DNA of 64,000 nucleotides from Cryobacterium luteum. GTDB taxonomy: Bacteria > Actinomycetota > Actinomycetes > Actinomycetales > Microbacteriaceae. Position numbers and translations under genes: made by a program. The notes below the pieces were generated by a model that made no database searches, was not told the origin of the DNA, and worked only from the letters and a program-made list of their open reading frames with translations. This document shows, piece after piece, positions 42,420 through 50,215 of this stretch; the stretch's first letter is position 1; the number at the start of each line of letters is the position of its first letter. Location: positions 1 to 64,000 of the forward strand of contig NZ_FOCN01000012.1 in assembly GCF_900110125.1 (NCBI RefSeq), given 5' to 3'.

Positions 42420-43883
42420 ATGAGCACGTCCACGATGGCCACCGATTCCCCCGCGCCGAGCACCAACAGAAAAGTCATCGCACTCGCCGTCGCCGGCGCT
42501 CTGGGCGGCTTTCTGTTCGGATTCGATTCCTCGGTCATCAATGGAGCCGTCAATGCGGTGCAGGAGGAATTCGGGCTGAATGCCACCCTCACCGGGTTCG
42601 CCGTGGCCTGCGCCCTGCTCGGCGCCGCGGCGGGCGCCTTCTTCGGCGGCCGCTTCGCAGACCGCTACGGACGCATCCCCATGATGCTGCTCGGCGGCGT
42701 GGTGTTCCTGGTCAGCTCGATCGGTTCCGGCTTTTCTTTCGGCGTCGTCGATCTGATCATCTGGAGGGTTGTTGGTGGACTCGGTATCGGACTGGCATCC
42801 GTTGTCGCGCCGGCCTATATTGCTGAGATCTCACCGCGTCAGATGCGCGGCCGACTCGGGTCGCTGCAGCAGCTCGCGATCACCCTCGGCATCTTTACTG
42901 CTCTGCTCTCCGACGCCGTGTTCGCCGAAAGCGCGGGCGGCGCCGGCAGTGAATTCTGGTTGGGCCTCGAAGCCTGGCGTTGGATGTTCCTGGCCGGCGC
43001 CGTGCCGGCCATCGTTTACGGCGGCATCGCCTTCATCCTGCCGGAATCTCCCCGCTTCCTGATTTTGAAAGACAAGGAAGCGGATGCCCGCGCCGTCTTC
43101 ACTCGGCTCTGGCCGAGTGGTGACGTCGATCGGGAGATTCGCGACATGCGTCGTTCGATCGAGGTCGATGCCCGGTCGCAGAGGGCTGGATCCCTGCGCG
43201 GCAGTGCCTTCGGCCTCAAGCCGATCGTCTGGGTCGGCATCATTCTGTCGGTATTCCAGCAGTTCGTCGGCATCAACGTGATCTTCTACTATTCGACCAC
43301 CCTGTGGGAGGCGGTCGGTTTCGCGGAATCCAACTCGCTGACCATCTCCGTGATCACCTCGGTGACCAATATTCTGGTCACCCTGGTCGCGATCGCCCTG
43401 GTCGACCGGATCGGTCGACGACCGATCCTGCTGAGCGGGTCCATCGGAATGACGGTGTCCCTCGCGACGATGGCAGTGGCGTTCAGTCAGTCGGTGACGG
43501 TCGGCGGCGAGCTGAGCCTGCCGGGGGCGTGGGCGCCGATCGCCCTGGTCGCCGCGAACCTGTTCGTCATCGCGTTCGGTGCGTCCTGGGGTCCCGTGGT
43601 CTGGGTGTTGCTCGGCGAGATGTTCCCCAACTCGATTCGAGCCAAGGCCCTCGGTCTCGCCGCGGCCGCCCAGTGGATCGCCAATTTTCTCATCACCGTC
43701 AGCTTCCCGCCGATGGCCGATGCCTCCCTGCCGATCACCTATGGCCTGTACGCCCTGTTCGCCGGGCTCTCCTTCTGGTTCGTGCTGCGCAAGGTGCCCG
43801 AAACGAACGGTATGTCGCTTGAAGAAGCTGACACCCTGTTGCCTCCGAAAAATTCAGCTAAAAGAGCCACCGCAGCGAGGTGA
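42420..43883 (+). CDS. MFS sugar transporter (sugar porter family)
   Basis: A 487-residue transporter with 12 membrane helices, probably a sugar/proton symporter. The sugar-porter signatures are GGFLFGFDSSVINGA in helix 1, GRFADRYGRIPMM after helix 2, PAYIAEISPRQMRGRLGSL, PESPRFL in the loop after helix 6, QQFVGINVIFYYS in helix 7 and VPETNGMSLEE at the end. I use the ATG at 42420; no good ribosome site precedes it, and an ATG five codons later is possible. The sugar is unknown. Confidence 0.9.
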   Translation: MSTSTMATDSPAPSTNRKVIALAVAGALGGFLFGFDSSVINGAVNAVQEEFGLNATLTGFAVACALLGAAAGAFFGGRFADRYGRIPMMLLGGVVFLVSSIGSGFSFGVVDLIIWRVVGGLGIGLASVVAPAYIAEISPRQMRGRLGSLQQLAITLGIFTALLSDAVFAESAGGAGSEFWLGLEAWRWMFLAGAVPAIVYGGIAFILPESPRFLILKDKEADARAVFTRLWPSGDVDREIRDMRRSIEVDARSQRAGSLRGSAFGLKPIVWVGIILSVFQQFVGINVIFYYSTTLWEAVGFAESNSLTISVITSVTNILVTLVAIALVDRIGRRPILLSGSIGMTVSLATMAVAFSQSVTVGGELSLPGAWAPIALVAANLFVIAFGASWGPVVWVLLGEMFPNSIRAKALGLAAAAQWIANFLITVSFPPMADASLPITYGLYALFAGLSFWFVLRKVPETNGMSLEEADTLLPPKNSAKRATAAR

Positions 43884-43900
43884 GATTTAAGCAGCATTTG

Positions 43901-43933
43901 GCGATACCCACAAGCCCCCGAACGGGCTATCGC
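43901..43933. terminator. Hairpin after the sugar transporter
   Basis: GCGATA (43901-43906) pairs with TATCGC (43928-43933), and AGCCC (43913-43917) can pair with GGGCT (43924-43928) as an alternative inner stem. The termination role is inferred from position. Confidence 0.4.
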
Positions 43934-43985
43934 AACACGAGGGGTTTGCGGATAACTTCGCAGAACAAGATTGTGGAGTGTGACC

Positions 43986-45224
43986 ATGCCCGAACGTGGA
44001 TACGCCGTTATAAGTTTGAAAACCACCGGACTGTTCCCGTACCAGCGGGATCGGGTCGTCGAGGTAGCCGTGGTGCACCTCGACGAGGGTGGTCACCTTT
44101 CTGCGCGCTGGCAGACCGTCATCAACCCCGGCAGCAATGCCGGTGACGTGGCGACGCATGGCGTCAGCACTGCCGAGCTGCTGCGAGCGCCGACCTTCGA
44201 GCAGGTTGCGCCACGACTGGTCGAGCTGTTGCGCGGCCGGGTGTTGGTGACCCACAACGCTCAGTTCGTCACCGGATTTCTGATGCGTGAATTCGAACTG
44301 ATCGGCTATGCCCCCGGGCGAGGGCTGGAGGCGGTCTGCACCATGCACCTGGCCCGCAACTACCTGCCGGGAGCAGGCCGACTGCTCATAGACTGCTGCG
44401 CGGCCTACGACATCGAGATCGAGCCCGGTCCCGGCGCGCTGGTGCAGGCCGAGGCGTGTGCGAGCCTGTTGGCGGCCTACGTGCACGGCTCACCCAGCGC
44501 GGCACCGTGGATCAACGCCCTCGACCGAGCCGAACAGTGCGACTGGCCGACAATCGTGGGTTCGAGCGCGGCCCCGTGGGTGCAGCGCGACCCCTCGATG
44601 ACGATCGACGTCGTGCCGACGCCGAGTTTCTTGGCCAGGGCGGCCGTGAAGCTCCCCGACTACACCGGCCCGGAGGAACACCTCGACTATCTCGCCCTGC
44701 TCGACCTGTGCCTTCTTGATCGCGTCCTTTCGCCGAGCCAGACGCGAGAACTTCACGTTCTCGCCGAATTGAGCGGTATCACAGCGGCAGATCGTGGTGC
44801 CCTGCATCATCGGTACTTTGACGACCTCGTGCGCGTGGCCTGGAGCGAAGGCACCCTCCGCGTCGAAGATTCTGCGGACCTGATCGCGGTCGCCCGCATG
44901 CTCGATGTCACTCCCGAGGCCACCGCCGCAGTGCTGGCCGCACCCACCACGCCGGCTCGCCCACCGATCTCCTCGATCGATACGGTGCTCCTGGAACACG
45001 GTGACATCGTGGTGTTGACCGGTGAGATGGCCCGCGCCCGCTCCGACTGGGGCCGGGAGCTGGTCGCGCGTGGCCTCTCGCTCGGCACCGCGGTCACCCT
45101 GCGCACCCGCCTGCTCGTGGCCGCCGATCCGGAGTCGGTGACCGGTAAGACCGGTAAGGCCCGCGACTACGGCATCCCCATTGTCTCCGAATTCGGCCTG
45201 CGGTCTCTCATCGGGGTGCGCTGA
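43986..45224 (+). CDS. DnaQ-like exonuclease-fold protein with BRCT-like domain, catalytic residues lost
   Basis: A 412-residue two-domain protein. Residues 5-170 follow the DnaQ/DEDDh exonuclease pattern. The metal-binding residues, however, are replaced: the D-x-E of motif I is S10-x-K12 (ISLKTTGLF), the Asp of HNAxFD is V95 (HNAQFVTGFL), and the last H...D motif reads PGALVQAEA. It should therefore bind but not cut nucleic acid. Residues of about 330-412 look like a BRCT domain (VVLTGEMARARSDWGREL, then TRLLVAADPESVTGKTGKAR and GIPIVSE). The ATG at 43986 follows GGAG. It converges with the DksA-like gene after eight bases. Confidence 0.8.
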   Translation: MPERGYAVISLKTTGLFPYQRDRVVEVAVVHLDEGGHLSARWQTVINPGSNAGDVATHGVSTAELLRAPTFEQVAPRLVELLRGRVLVTHNAQFVTGFLMREFELIGYAPGRGLEAVCTMHLARNYLPGAGRLLIDCCAAYDIEIEPGPGALVQAEACASLLAAYVHGSPSAAPWINALDRAEQCDWPTIVGSSAAPWVQRDPSMTIDVVPTPSFLARAAVKLPDYTGPEEHLDYLALLDLCLLDRVLSPSQTRELHVLAELSGITAADRGALHHRYFDDLVRVAWSEGTLRVEDSADLIAVARMLDVTPEATAAVLAAPTTPARPPISSIDTVLLEHGDIVVLTGEMARARSDWGRELVARGLSLGTAVTLRTRLLVAADPESVTGKTGKARDYGIPIVSEFGLRSLIGVR

Positions 45225-45232
45225 ACGGACGG

Positions 45233-45619
45233 CTAACGGCGGCGCGCTGCCGCCTTCTCGGCGCAGGCGATGCACAGATCAGCGGCCGGTTTGATCTCCA
45301 GTCGCCCGTCCGGGATGCGCTCGCCGCCGCGCACGCACAGACCGTACTTTCCATCGACAATGCGTTGCAGGGCCCGATCGATCGACGCGAGCTCTTCGAC
45401 GGCTTCGCCCTGGAATCCCGACATGCGTGACCATTCGGTGCGCAGCGAGGAGGCTTCCGCGTCGTGGGCGCCGTCCGCGGAACCGTCACTGCGGGAGCTC
45501 TGCACCCCATCGAAGGTGTCGGCGAGGCGCTGGAACTCGACGGTCAGCTCGAGCCGACGTTCCCCGAGTGCGGTCTCGAACACGTGCAATTGGGCGGCGT
45601 CAAAGGGAGAAGCGGACAT
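45233..45619 (-). CDS. TraR/DksA-family protein with an incomplete zinc finger
   Basis: A 128-residue DksA/TraR-like protein that would reach into the RNA polymerase secondary channel and modulate transcription. A long helical hairpin (residues of about 10-85) precedes the C-terminal zinc-finger region YGLCVRGGERIPDGRLEIKP, then LCIACAEK. Three ligands are visible (Cys95, Cys116, Cys119), but Gly98 stands where the second Cys of the usual CxxC should be, so the finger may be partial. The ATG at 45619 is used; an in-frame GTG 15 bases upstream is possible. It follows the RNase HI gene closely on the same strand. Confidence 0.8.
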   Translation of the reverse strand: MSASPFDAAQLHVFETALGERRLELTVEFQRLADTFDGVQSSRSDGSADGAHDAEASSLRTEWSRMSGFQGEAVEELASIDRALQRIVDGKYGLCVRGGERIPDGRLEIKPAADLCIACAEKAAARRR

Positions 45620-45637
45620 ATTCCATGGTCCCACGGC

Positions 45638-46417
45638 TCAAATCAGGCCGCGGACATACTCTTCGACGGTCACACCGCGGGCTGCAGCCCGCTGAACCAA
45701 CAGCCGGTGCTCGTCAGCGCTCAATGACAGCGTCACCCGGTGCAGCTCACCGTTGCTGCGAATCACGTCGGGGCCGTGCGGGTCGGTCAGGTCGCGATGG
45801 TCCTCGCCGATGTCATCGCCGAGGTCGTCGAAGGAGAACAACTCGTCGTGCGCGTAGGCACCGGCCCGTTCGGTGACCCGCTCTGTCGTGAGGGTCGGTG
45901 CGCTCTGCCCACCGGATACTGCCGCCCTGCTCGACGCCACCGGTTCGGGCGAACCCCCGCGAAACCCCGGTCCGGCCGGCGCGGACCGCCCGCGCTGGAA
46001 CGCCTCGGCCGCACCGCGCGCGCGCACATCGGCGGCCTCGTTGAGCGGATGCCCGACGTGACCCTTCACCCATTCGAACCGGTACCGACGCCCCGCGATG
46101 GCCTCGTCGATCTCCTTGAGCAGGTCCAGGTTCATCACGGGCTTGCCGTCACCCTTGCGCCAGCCCTTGGCCTTCCAGCCCTTCATCCACTTGGTCACCG
46201 AATTGATCACGTACTGGCTGTCGCACAGGATGAGCAGGTCGTCGTCGAGGTGCGCGGTGGCCCGGAACAGCTCGAGTACGGCCTTCAGCTCGCCCTGGTT
46301 GTTGGTGGCGTGCTTCCAGCCGCCGGCCGCCCAACAGGAATCGTCGACGTACCAGGCCCAGCCGGCCGGTCCGGGGTTTCCGAGGGCAGAACCGTCGGCG
46401 GCGGCGGTGATCGTCAT
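45638..46417 (-). CDS. RNase HI with C-terminal ribbon-helix-helix-like tail
   Basis: A 259-residue protein. Residues 1-140 are RNase HI, which cuts RNA in RNA-DNA hybrids: the four acidic residues are Asp8 (ADGSALGNPGPAGW), Glu43 (NNQGELKAV), Asp66 (CDSQYVINS) and Asp130 (NEAADVRAR), with the WVKGHVGHP loop. A disordered linker follows (about 140-220). The last 35 residues read HRVTLSLSADEHRLLVQRA then GVTVEEYVRGLI, matching the strand-helix-helix plan of ribbon-helix-helix DNA-binding domains. GAAAGG precedes the ATG. It is upstream of the DksA-like gene, separated by 18 bases. Confidence 0.85.
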   Translation of the reverse strand: MTITAAADGSALGNPGPAGWAWYVDDSCWAAGGWKHATNNQGELKAVLELFRATAHLDDDLLILCDSQYVINSVTKWMKGWKAKGWRKGDGKPVMNLDLLKEIDEAIAGRRYRFEWVKGHVGHPLNEAADVRARGAAEAFQRGRSAPAGPGFRGGSPEPVASSRAAVSGGQSAPTLTTERVTERAGAYAHDELFSFDDLGDDIGEDHRDLTDPHGPDVIRSNGELHRVTLSLSADEHRLLVQRAAARGVTVEEYVRGLI

Positions 46418-46557
46418 GTGCGGGCCTTTCAAACAGCGTCCCGTTCGGGCGCAAGGTGTTCCAGTCTGCCACTTCGGGTATCCGCTGCCGGCATCATCGG
46501 GCGCAATCGGATTGTGTCCGTCATGTAACAGCGCCCCAACAACCCCCCGAACGGCCT

Positions 46558-46606
46558 GTGATCATCTGGTGATCGAAAGGTAACGGGTGTCACGGTTGCC
46601 GGAAAC
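46558..46606 (+). promoter_or_regulatory. Array of GlnR-like half-sites before narK
   Basis: GTGAT (46558), GTGAT (46569), GTAAC (46580), CACGG (46591) and GAAAC (46602) start exactly 11 bases apart. GlnR boxes of actinobacteria alternate GTnAC and GAAAC with six-base gaps, the same period. It lies about 70 bases ahead of the nitrate operon and fits nitrogen control. Confidence 0.55.
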
Positions 46607-46677
46607 ACACGCTGGCTAACGTCGAAGTCATGGTCAGCCGCTCGGGCTGCCTGCCGTTTCATTTCAAGGGGACTTCG

Positions 46678-48084
46678 ATGACATCCAGCACCGTTGAATC
46701 AGCACCGAACCTGATCGACACCGATAGGGCGGTGCTCGTACACCGTGCGGGTCGCTGGATCGACAATTGGAATCCCGAGAACAAGAAACAGTGGGACCGG
46801 GGCGGTAAGCTCATCGCCGCCCGCAACCTCAAATGGTCGATCTTCGCTGAGTTCCTCGGTTTTGTGGTCTGGCAGCTGTGGAGCATCGTCGTGGTGTCGC
46901 TGCCGGCCGCCGGCTTCACCTTTTCCATCACCGAGGTGTTCTGGCTCATCTCGATGCCGAGCCTCGTCGGCGCGACCCTGCGTTTTCCGTACACCTTCAT
47001 GGTGCCCAAATTCGGTGGCCGCAACTGGACCATCATCTCGGCCGGGCTGCTGCTGATCCCGTCGATCGCCCTCGGCTTCTGCGTTGGCAACCCCGACACC
47101 CCGTTCGGTGTGATGCTGTTCGTCGCCGCCCTGGCCGGTTTCGGCGGCGGCAACTTCGCCAGCTCGATGTCGAACATCACCTATTTCTACCCGCAGAGCC
47201 AAAAGGGTTACGCGCTCGGCCTGAACGCCGCCGGCGGCAACCTCGGCGCCTCGATGGCCCAGCTCATCGTGCCGATCGTGATCACCCTCGGCGCCGTCGG
47301 AACACTGAACATATCTTTCGCCGGCTGGTTCTGGATCCCGTTCATCCTCGTCGCCATGTGGGGTGCCTGGAAGTATATGGACAACCTCACCAACGCCAAG
47401 GCCGACTTCGCCGGGTCGATCGCGGCGATCAAGGAACCGCACTTCTGGATTCTTGCCGTGCTGTACATCGGCACCTTCGGCTCCTTCATCGGCTTCGCGA
47501 GCGTGTTCCCCAAGCTCATCGCCGACCAGTTCCCGACCTATTCCACCTTCCAGGTCGCGTCGGCCTCCCTGTCGCTCGCGTTCATCGGTGCCCTCGTCGG
47601 TTCGCTGGCCCGCCCGGCCGGCGGTCGCCTGGCCGACCGCTTCGGCGGGGCATCCGTCACGGTCGCTGCTTTCGGCGTGATGGCCGTCGGCGCCCTCGTG
47701 GTCGTCGCGGTGCTGCCGCTCGGTAACTTCTGGGCGTTCCTCGGCAGCTTTCTGCTCATCTTCGTAGCGACCGGCATCGGCAATGGCTCGACCTACCGCA
47801 TGATCCCGAGCGTGTTCTCGGCCCGCAGCGGCGTGAAAGACGCCCACCAGAACTCGGGCGACGTCAACACGCAGCGCAAAACAGCCGCAGCCCTCGGCCT
47901 CATCTCCGCCGTCGGCGCCTACGGCGGGTTCATCATCCCGCAGGTACTCGGCTTCTCCAAAACCAGCACCGGCGACTATTCCAGCGCCATCTACGCCTTC
48001 GCGCTCGCCTACGTGGTCATGATGTGCGTCACCGCCTTCGTCTACCTGCGCCGCGGTTCCTCCGTCGCCGGCCAGAAGATCTAG
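46678..48084 (+). CDS. narK: Nitrate/nitrite transporter (NarK type)
   Basis: A 468-residue MFS transporter with about 12 helices that imports nitrate and/or exports nitrite. The nitrate signature regions are AALAGFGGGNFASSMSNITYFYP and GNGSTYRMIPSVF, and the conserved Arg residues are in TLRFPYTF and TYRMIP. The ATG at 46678 is chosen because AAGGGGA lies upstream. It leads an operon with nitrate reductase and its reductase partner, so uptake for assimilation is the likely job. Confidence 0.91.
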   Translation: MTSSTVESAPNLIDTDRAVLVHRAGRWIDNWNPENKKQWDRGGKLIAARNLKWSIFAEFLGFVVWQLWSIVVVSLPAAGFTFSITEVFWLISMPSLVGATLRFPYTFMVPKFGGRNWTIISAGLLLIPSIALGFCVGNPDTPFGVMLFVAALAGFGGGNFASSMSNITYFYPQSQKGYALGLNAAGGNLGASMAQLIVPIVITLGAVGTLNISFAGWFWIPFILVAMWGAWKYMDNLTNAKADFAGSIAAIKEPHFWILAVLYIGTFGSFIGFASVFPKLIADQFPTYSTFQVASASLSLAFIGALVGSLARPAGGRLADRFGGASVTVAAFGVMAVGALVVVAVLPLGNFWAFLGSFLLIFVATGIGNGSTYRMIPSVFSARSGVKDAHQNSGDVNTQRKTAAALGLISAVGAYGGFIIPQVLGFSKTSTGDYSSAIYAFALAYVVMMCVTAFVYLRRGSSVAGQKI

Positions 48085-48091
48085 GCATCCC

Positions 48092-50215
48092 TTGCCCGGC
48101 ACCCGAACCCACTGCCCGTACTGCGCCCTGCAGTGCGCGATGATGCTGAACCCCTCTCCAACGGATGCCGACGCGGTGACGGTGGCCGGCCGGGACTTTC
48201 CGACCAACCGGGGCGGCCTGTGCAAGAAAGGCTGGACCGCCGCCGAATTGCTCGTCTCCCCGGACCGCGTCCTGGAACCGCTGTTGCGGCAGCCCGACGG
48301 TTCTTTCGAACCGGCGTCCTGGAGCGATGCACTCGACCTCGTCGCCGCGAAACTGCGCGGCACCCGGGCCGAGCACGGGGCCGACGCGGTCGGCGTGTTC
48401 GGCGGTGGGGGACTGACCAACGAGAAGGCCTACCAGCTCGGCAAGTTCACCAGGGTGGCGCTCGGTTCGAGCCGCATCGACTACAACGGCCGGTTCTGCA
48501 TGTCGAGCGCCGCGGCCGCCGGCAACCGGGCGTTCGGCCTCGATCGCGGGCTCCCGTTTCGCGTCCACGATCTCGATACGGCCGACACCATCCTCATTCT
48601 CGGCTCCAACGTGGCGCAGACCATGCCGCCGTTCATCGGCCACCTCGAGGGGGCCCGCGCTGCCGGCGGCCTCGTCGTCGTCGACCCGCGCCGCACCGCG
48701 ACCGCCCGGCTCACCGATAACGGCGCCGGCATGCACGTGCAGCCGACTCCCGGCAGCGACCTCGTGCTGCTGCTCGGCCTGACCCACCTCGTCATCGCCA
48801 AGAAACTCACCGACCAGCACTACCTCCACGCCCGCACCACCGGGTTCGACGCGGTACGCCGCAGCGTGAACCAGTGGTGGCCAACCCGCGTGCAGGAACA
48901 CACCGGCGTTCCGGTCTGGCAGCTGCGCGAACTCGCCCGCCGCCTGGCGGCAGGGGCTGCCCGCGGACAAGCGACCGGCAACGGTACCTACATTCTCACC
49001 GGGCGCGGCGTCGAGCAGCACGTCGACGGCACCGACACGGCCACCGCGGCGATCAACCTCAGCCTCGTGCTCGGCCTCGTCGGCACGACGCACTCCGGCT
49101 ACGGCACCCTCACCGGCCAGGGCAACGGGCAGGGCGGCCGCGAACACGGGCAGAAGTGCGACCAGCTGCCCGGCTACCGCAAGATCAGCGATCCCGCTGC
49201 CCGCGCGCACGTCGCCGGGGTCTGGAGCGTCGACCCGGACAGCCTGCCCGGCGTCGGCCTGCCCGCGGTCGAGCTGCTCGGCGCGCTCGGCGAGCCGGGC
49301 GGCATCCGCTGCCTGCTCGTGCACGGTTCCAATGTCGTCGTCTCCGCGCCGAACGCGAACCGGGTGCGAGCCGCCCTGAAAACCCTGGATTTTCTGGTCG
49401 TGGCCGACTTTTTCTTCTCCGAAACCGCGGTGCTCGCCGACGTGGTGCTGCCGGTTACGCAGTGGGCCGAGGAGGAAGGCACGATGACGTCGCTCGAGGG
49501 TCGCGTCATCCGGCGCCGGCTGGCGGTCGCTGCACCCGAGGGTGTGCGCAGCGAACTGTGGATCTGGCAGGAACTCGCCCGCCGCCTCGACTCGGCGTCG
49601 ACCTTCAGCGCCGAAGCCGGTGAGGTGTTCGATGAACTCTGTCGAGCGTCGGCGGGTGGCCTGGCCGACTATTCCGGGCTCAGCTATGAGCTGCTCGACT
49701 CCGAAGAGCCGGCCTTCTGGCCGTATCCCGCAGGGTCCACCGGAACGCCCCGCCTATTTCTTGACCGCTTTGCCCACCCCGACGGCCGCGCCCACCTCGT
49801 CGCCGTCCAGGCCCGTCGCCTCGGTGCACCGGCGCAGGTCGACGGCACCCTCACGCTGATCACCGGCCGCCTGCTCGAGCACTACCAAAGCGGCACCCAG
49901 ACCCGGCGGGTGCGCGAGCTCGCCGACGCCCAGCCGGAGGCCCGACTGCAGCTGCACCCGGCTACCGCTGAGCAGCTCGGCATCATCGACGAGGCCTGGG
50001 TCGAGGTCAGCAACGACCGGGGAACGGTGCGCTGCCGGGCCCAGGTGAGCACCGACATCCGCTTTGACACGGTCTTTCTGCCGTTTCACTTTGCCGGCGA
50101 TCAGCGTGCCAACCTGCTGACGGACGACGAGACCGATCCCGTGAGCGGTATGCCCGAATTCAAGAAGACGACCGTTCGAGTGCGTGCGCTCGTGGAAGCA
50201 GGCGCCCATGTCTGA
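48092..50215 (+). CDS. nasC: Assimilatory nitrate reductase, molybdopterin catalytic subunit
   Basis: A 707-residue molybdopterin oxidoreductase that reduces nitrate to nitrite in the cytoplasm. The N-terminal [4Fe-4S] cluster is held by CPYCALQC and the Cys of GGLCKKGW. Mo-cofactor parts include YNGRFCMSSAAAAGNRAFG, GSNVAQTMPP, VVDPRRTATARLTD and GTLTGQGNGQGGREHGQKCD. The start appears to be TTG, seven bases after narK, since no better codon precedes the iron-sulfur motif. It overlaps the next gene by eight bases. No nirBD-type nitrite reductase is in this window. Confidence 0.9.
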   Translation: MPGTRTHCPYCALQCAMMLNPSPTDADAVTVAGRDFPTNRGGLCKKGWTAAELLVSPDRVLEPLLRQPDGSFEPASWSDALDLVAAKLRGTRAEHGADAVGVFGGGGLTNEKAYQLGKFTRVALGSSRIDYNGRFCMSSAAAAGNRAFGLDRGLPFRVHDLDTADTILILGSNVAQTMPPFIGHLEGARAAGGLVVVDPRRTATARLTDNGAGMHVQPTPGSDLVLLLGLTHLVIAKKLTDQHYLHARTTGFDAVRRSVNQWWPTRVQEHTGVPVWQLRELARRLAAGAARGQATGNGTYILTGRGVEQHVDGTDTATAAINLSLVLGLVGTTHSGYGTLTGQGNGQGGREHGQKCDQLPGYRKISDPAARAHVAGVWSVDPDSLPGVGLPAVELLGALGEPGGIRCLLVHGSNVVVSAPNANRVRAALKTLDFLVVADFFFSETAVLADVVLPVTQWAEEEGTMTSLEGRVIRRRLAVAAPEGVRSELWIWQELARRLDSASTFSAEAGEVFDELCRASAGGLADYSGLSYELLDSEEPAFWPYPAGSTGTPRLFLDRFAHPDGRAHLVAVQARRLGAPAQVDGTLTLITGRLLEHYQSGTQTRRVRELADAQPEARLQLHPATAEQLGIIDEAWVEVSNDRGTVRCRAQVSTDIRFDTVFLPFHFAGDQRANLLTDDETDPVSGMPEFKKTTVRVRALVEAGAHV

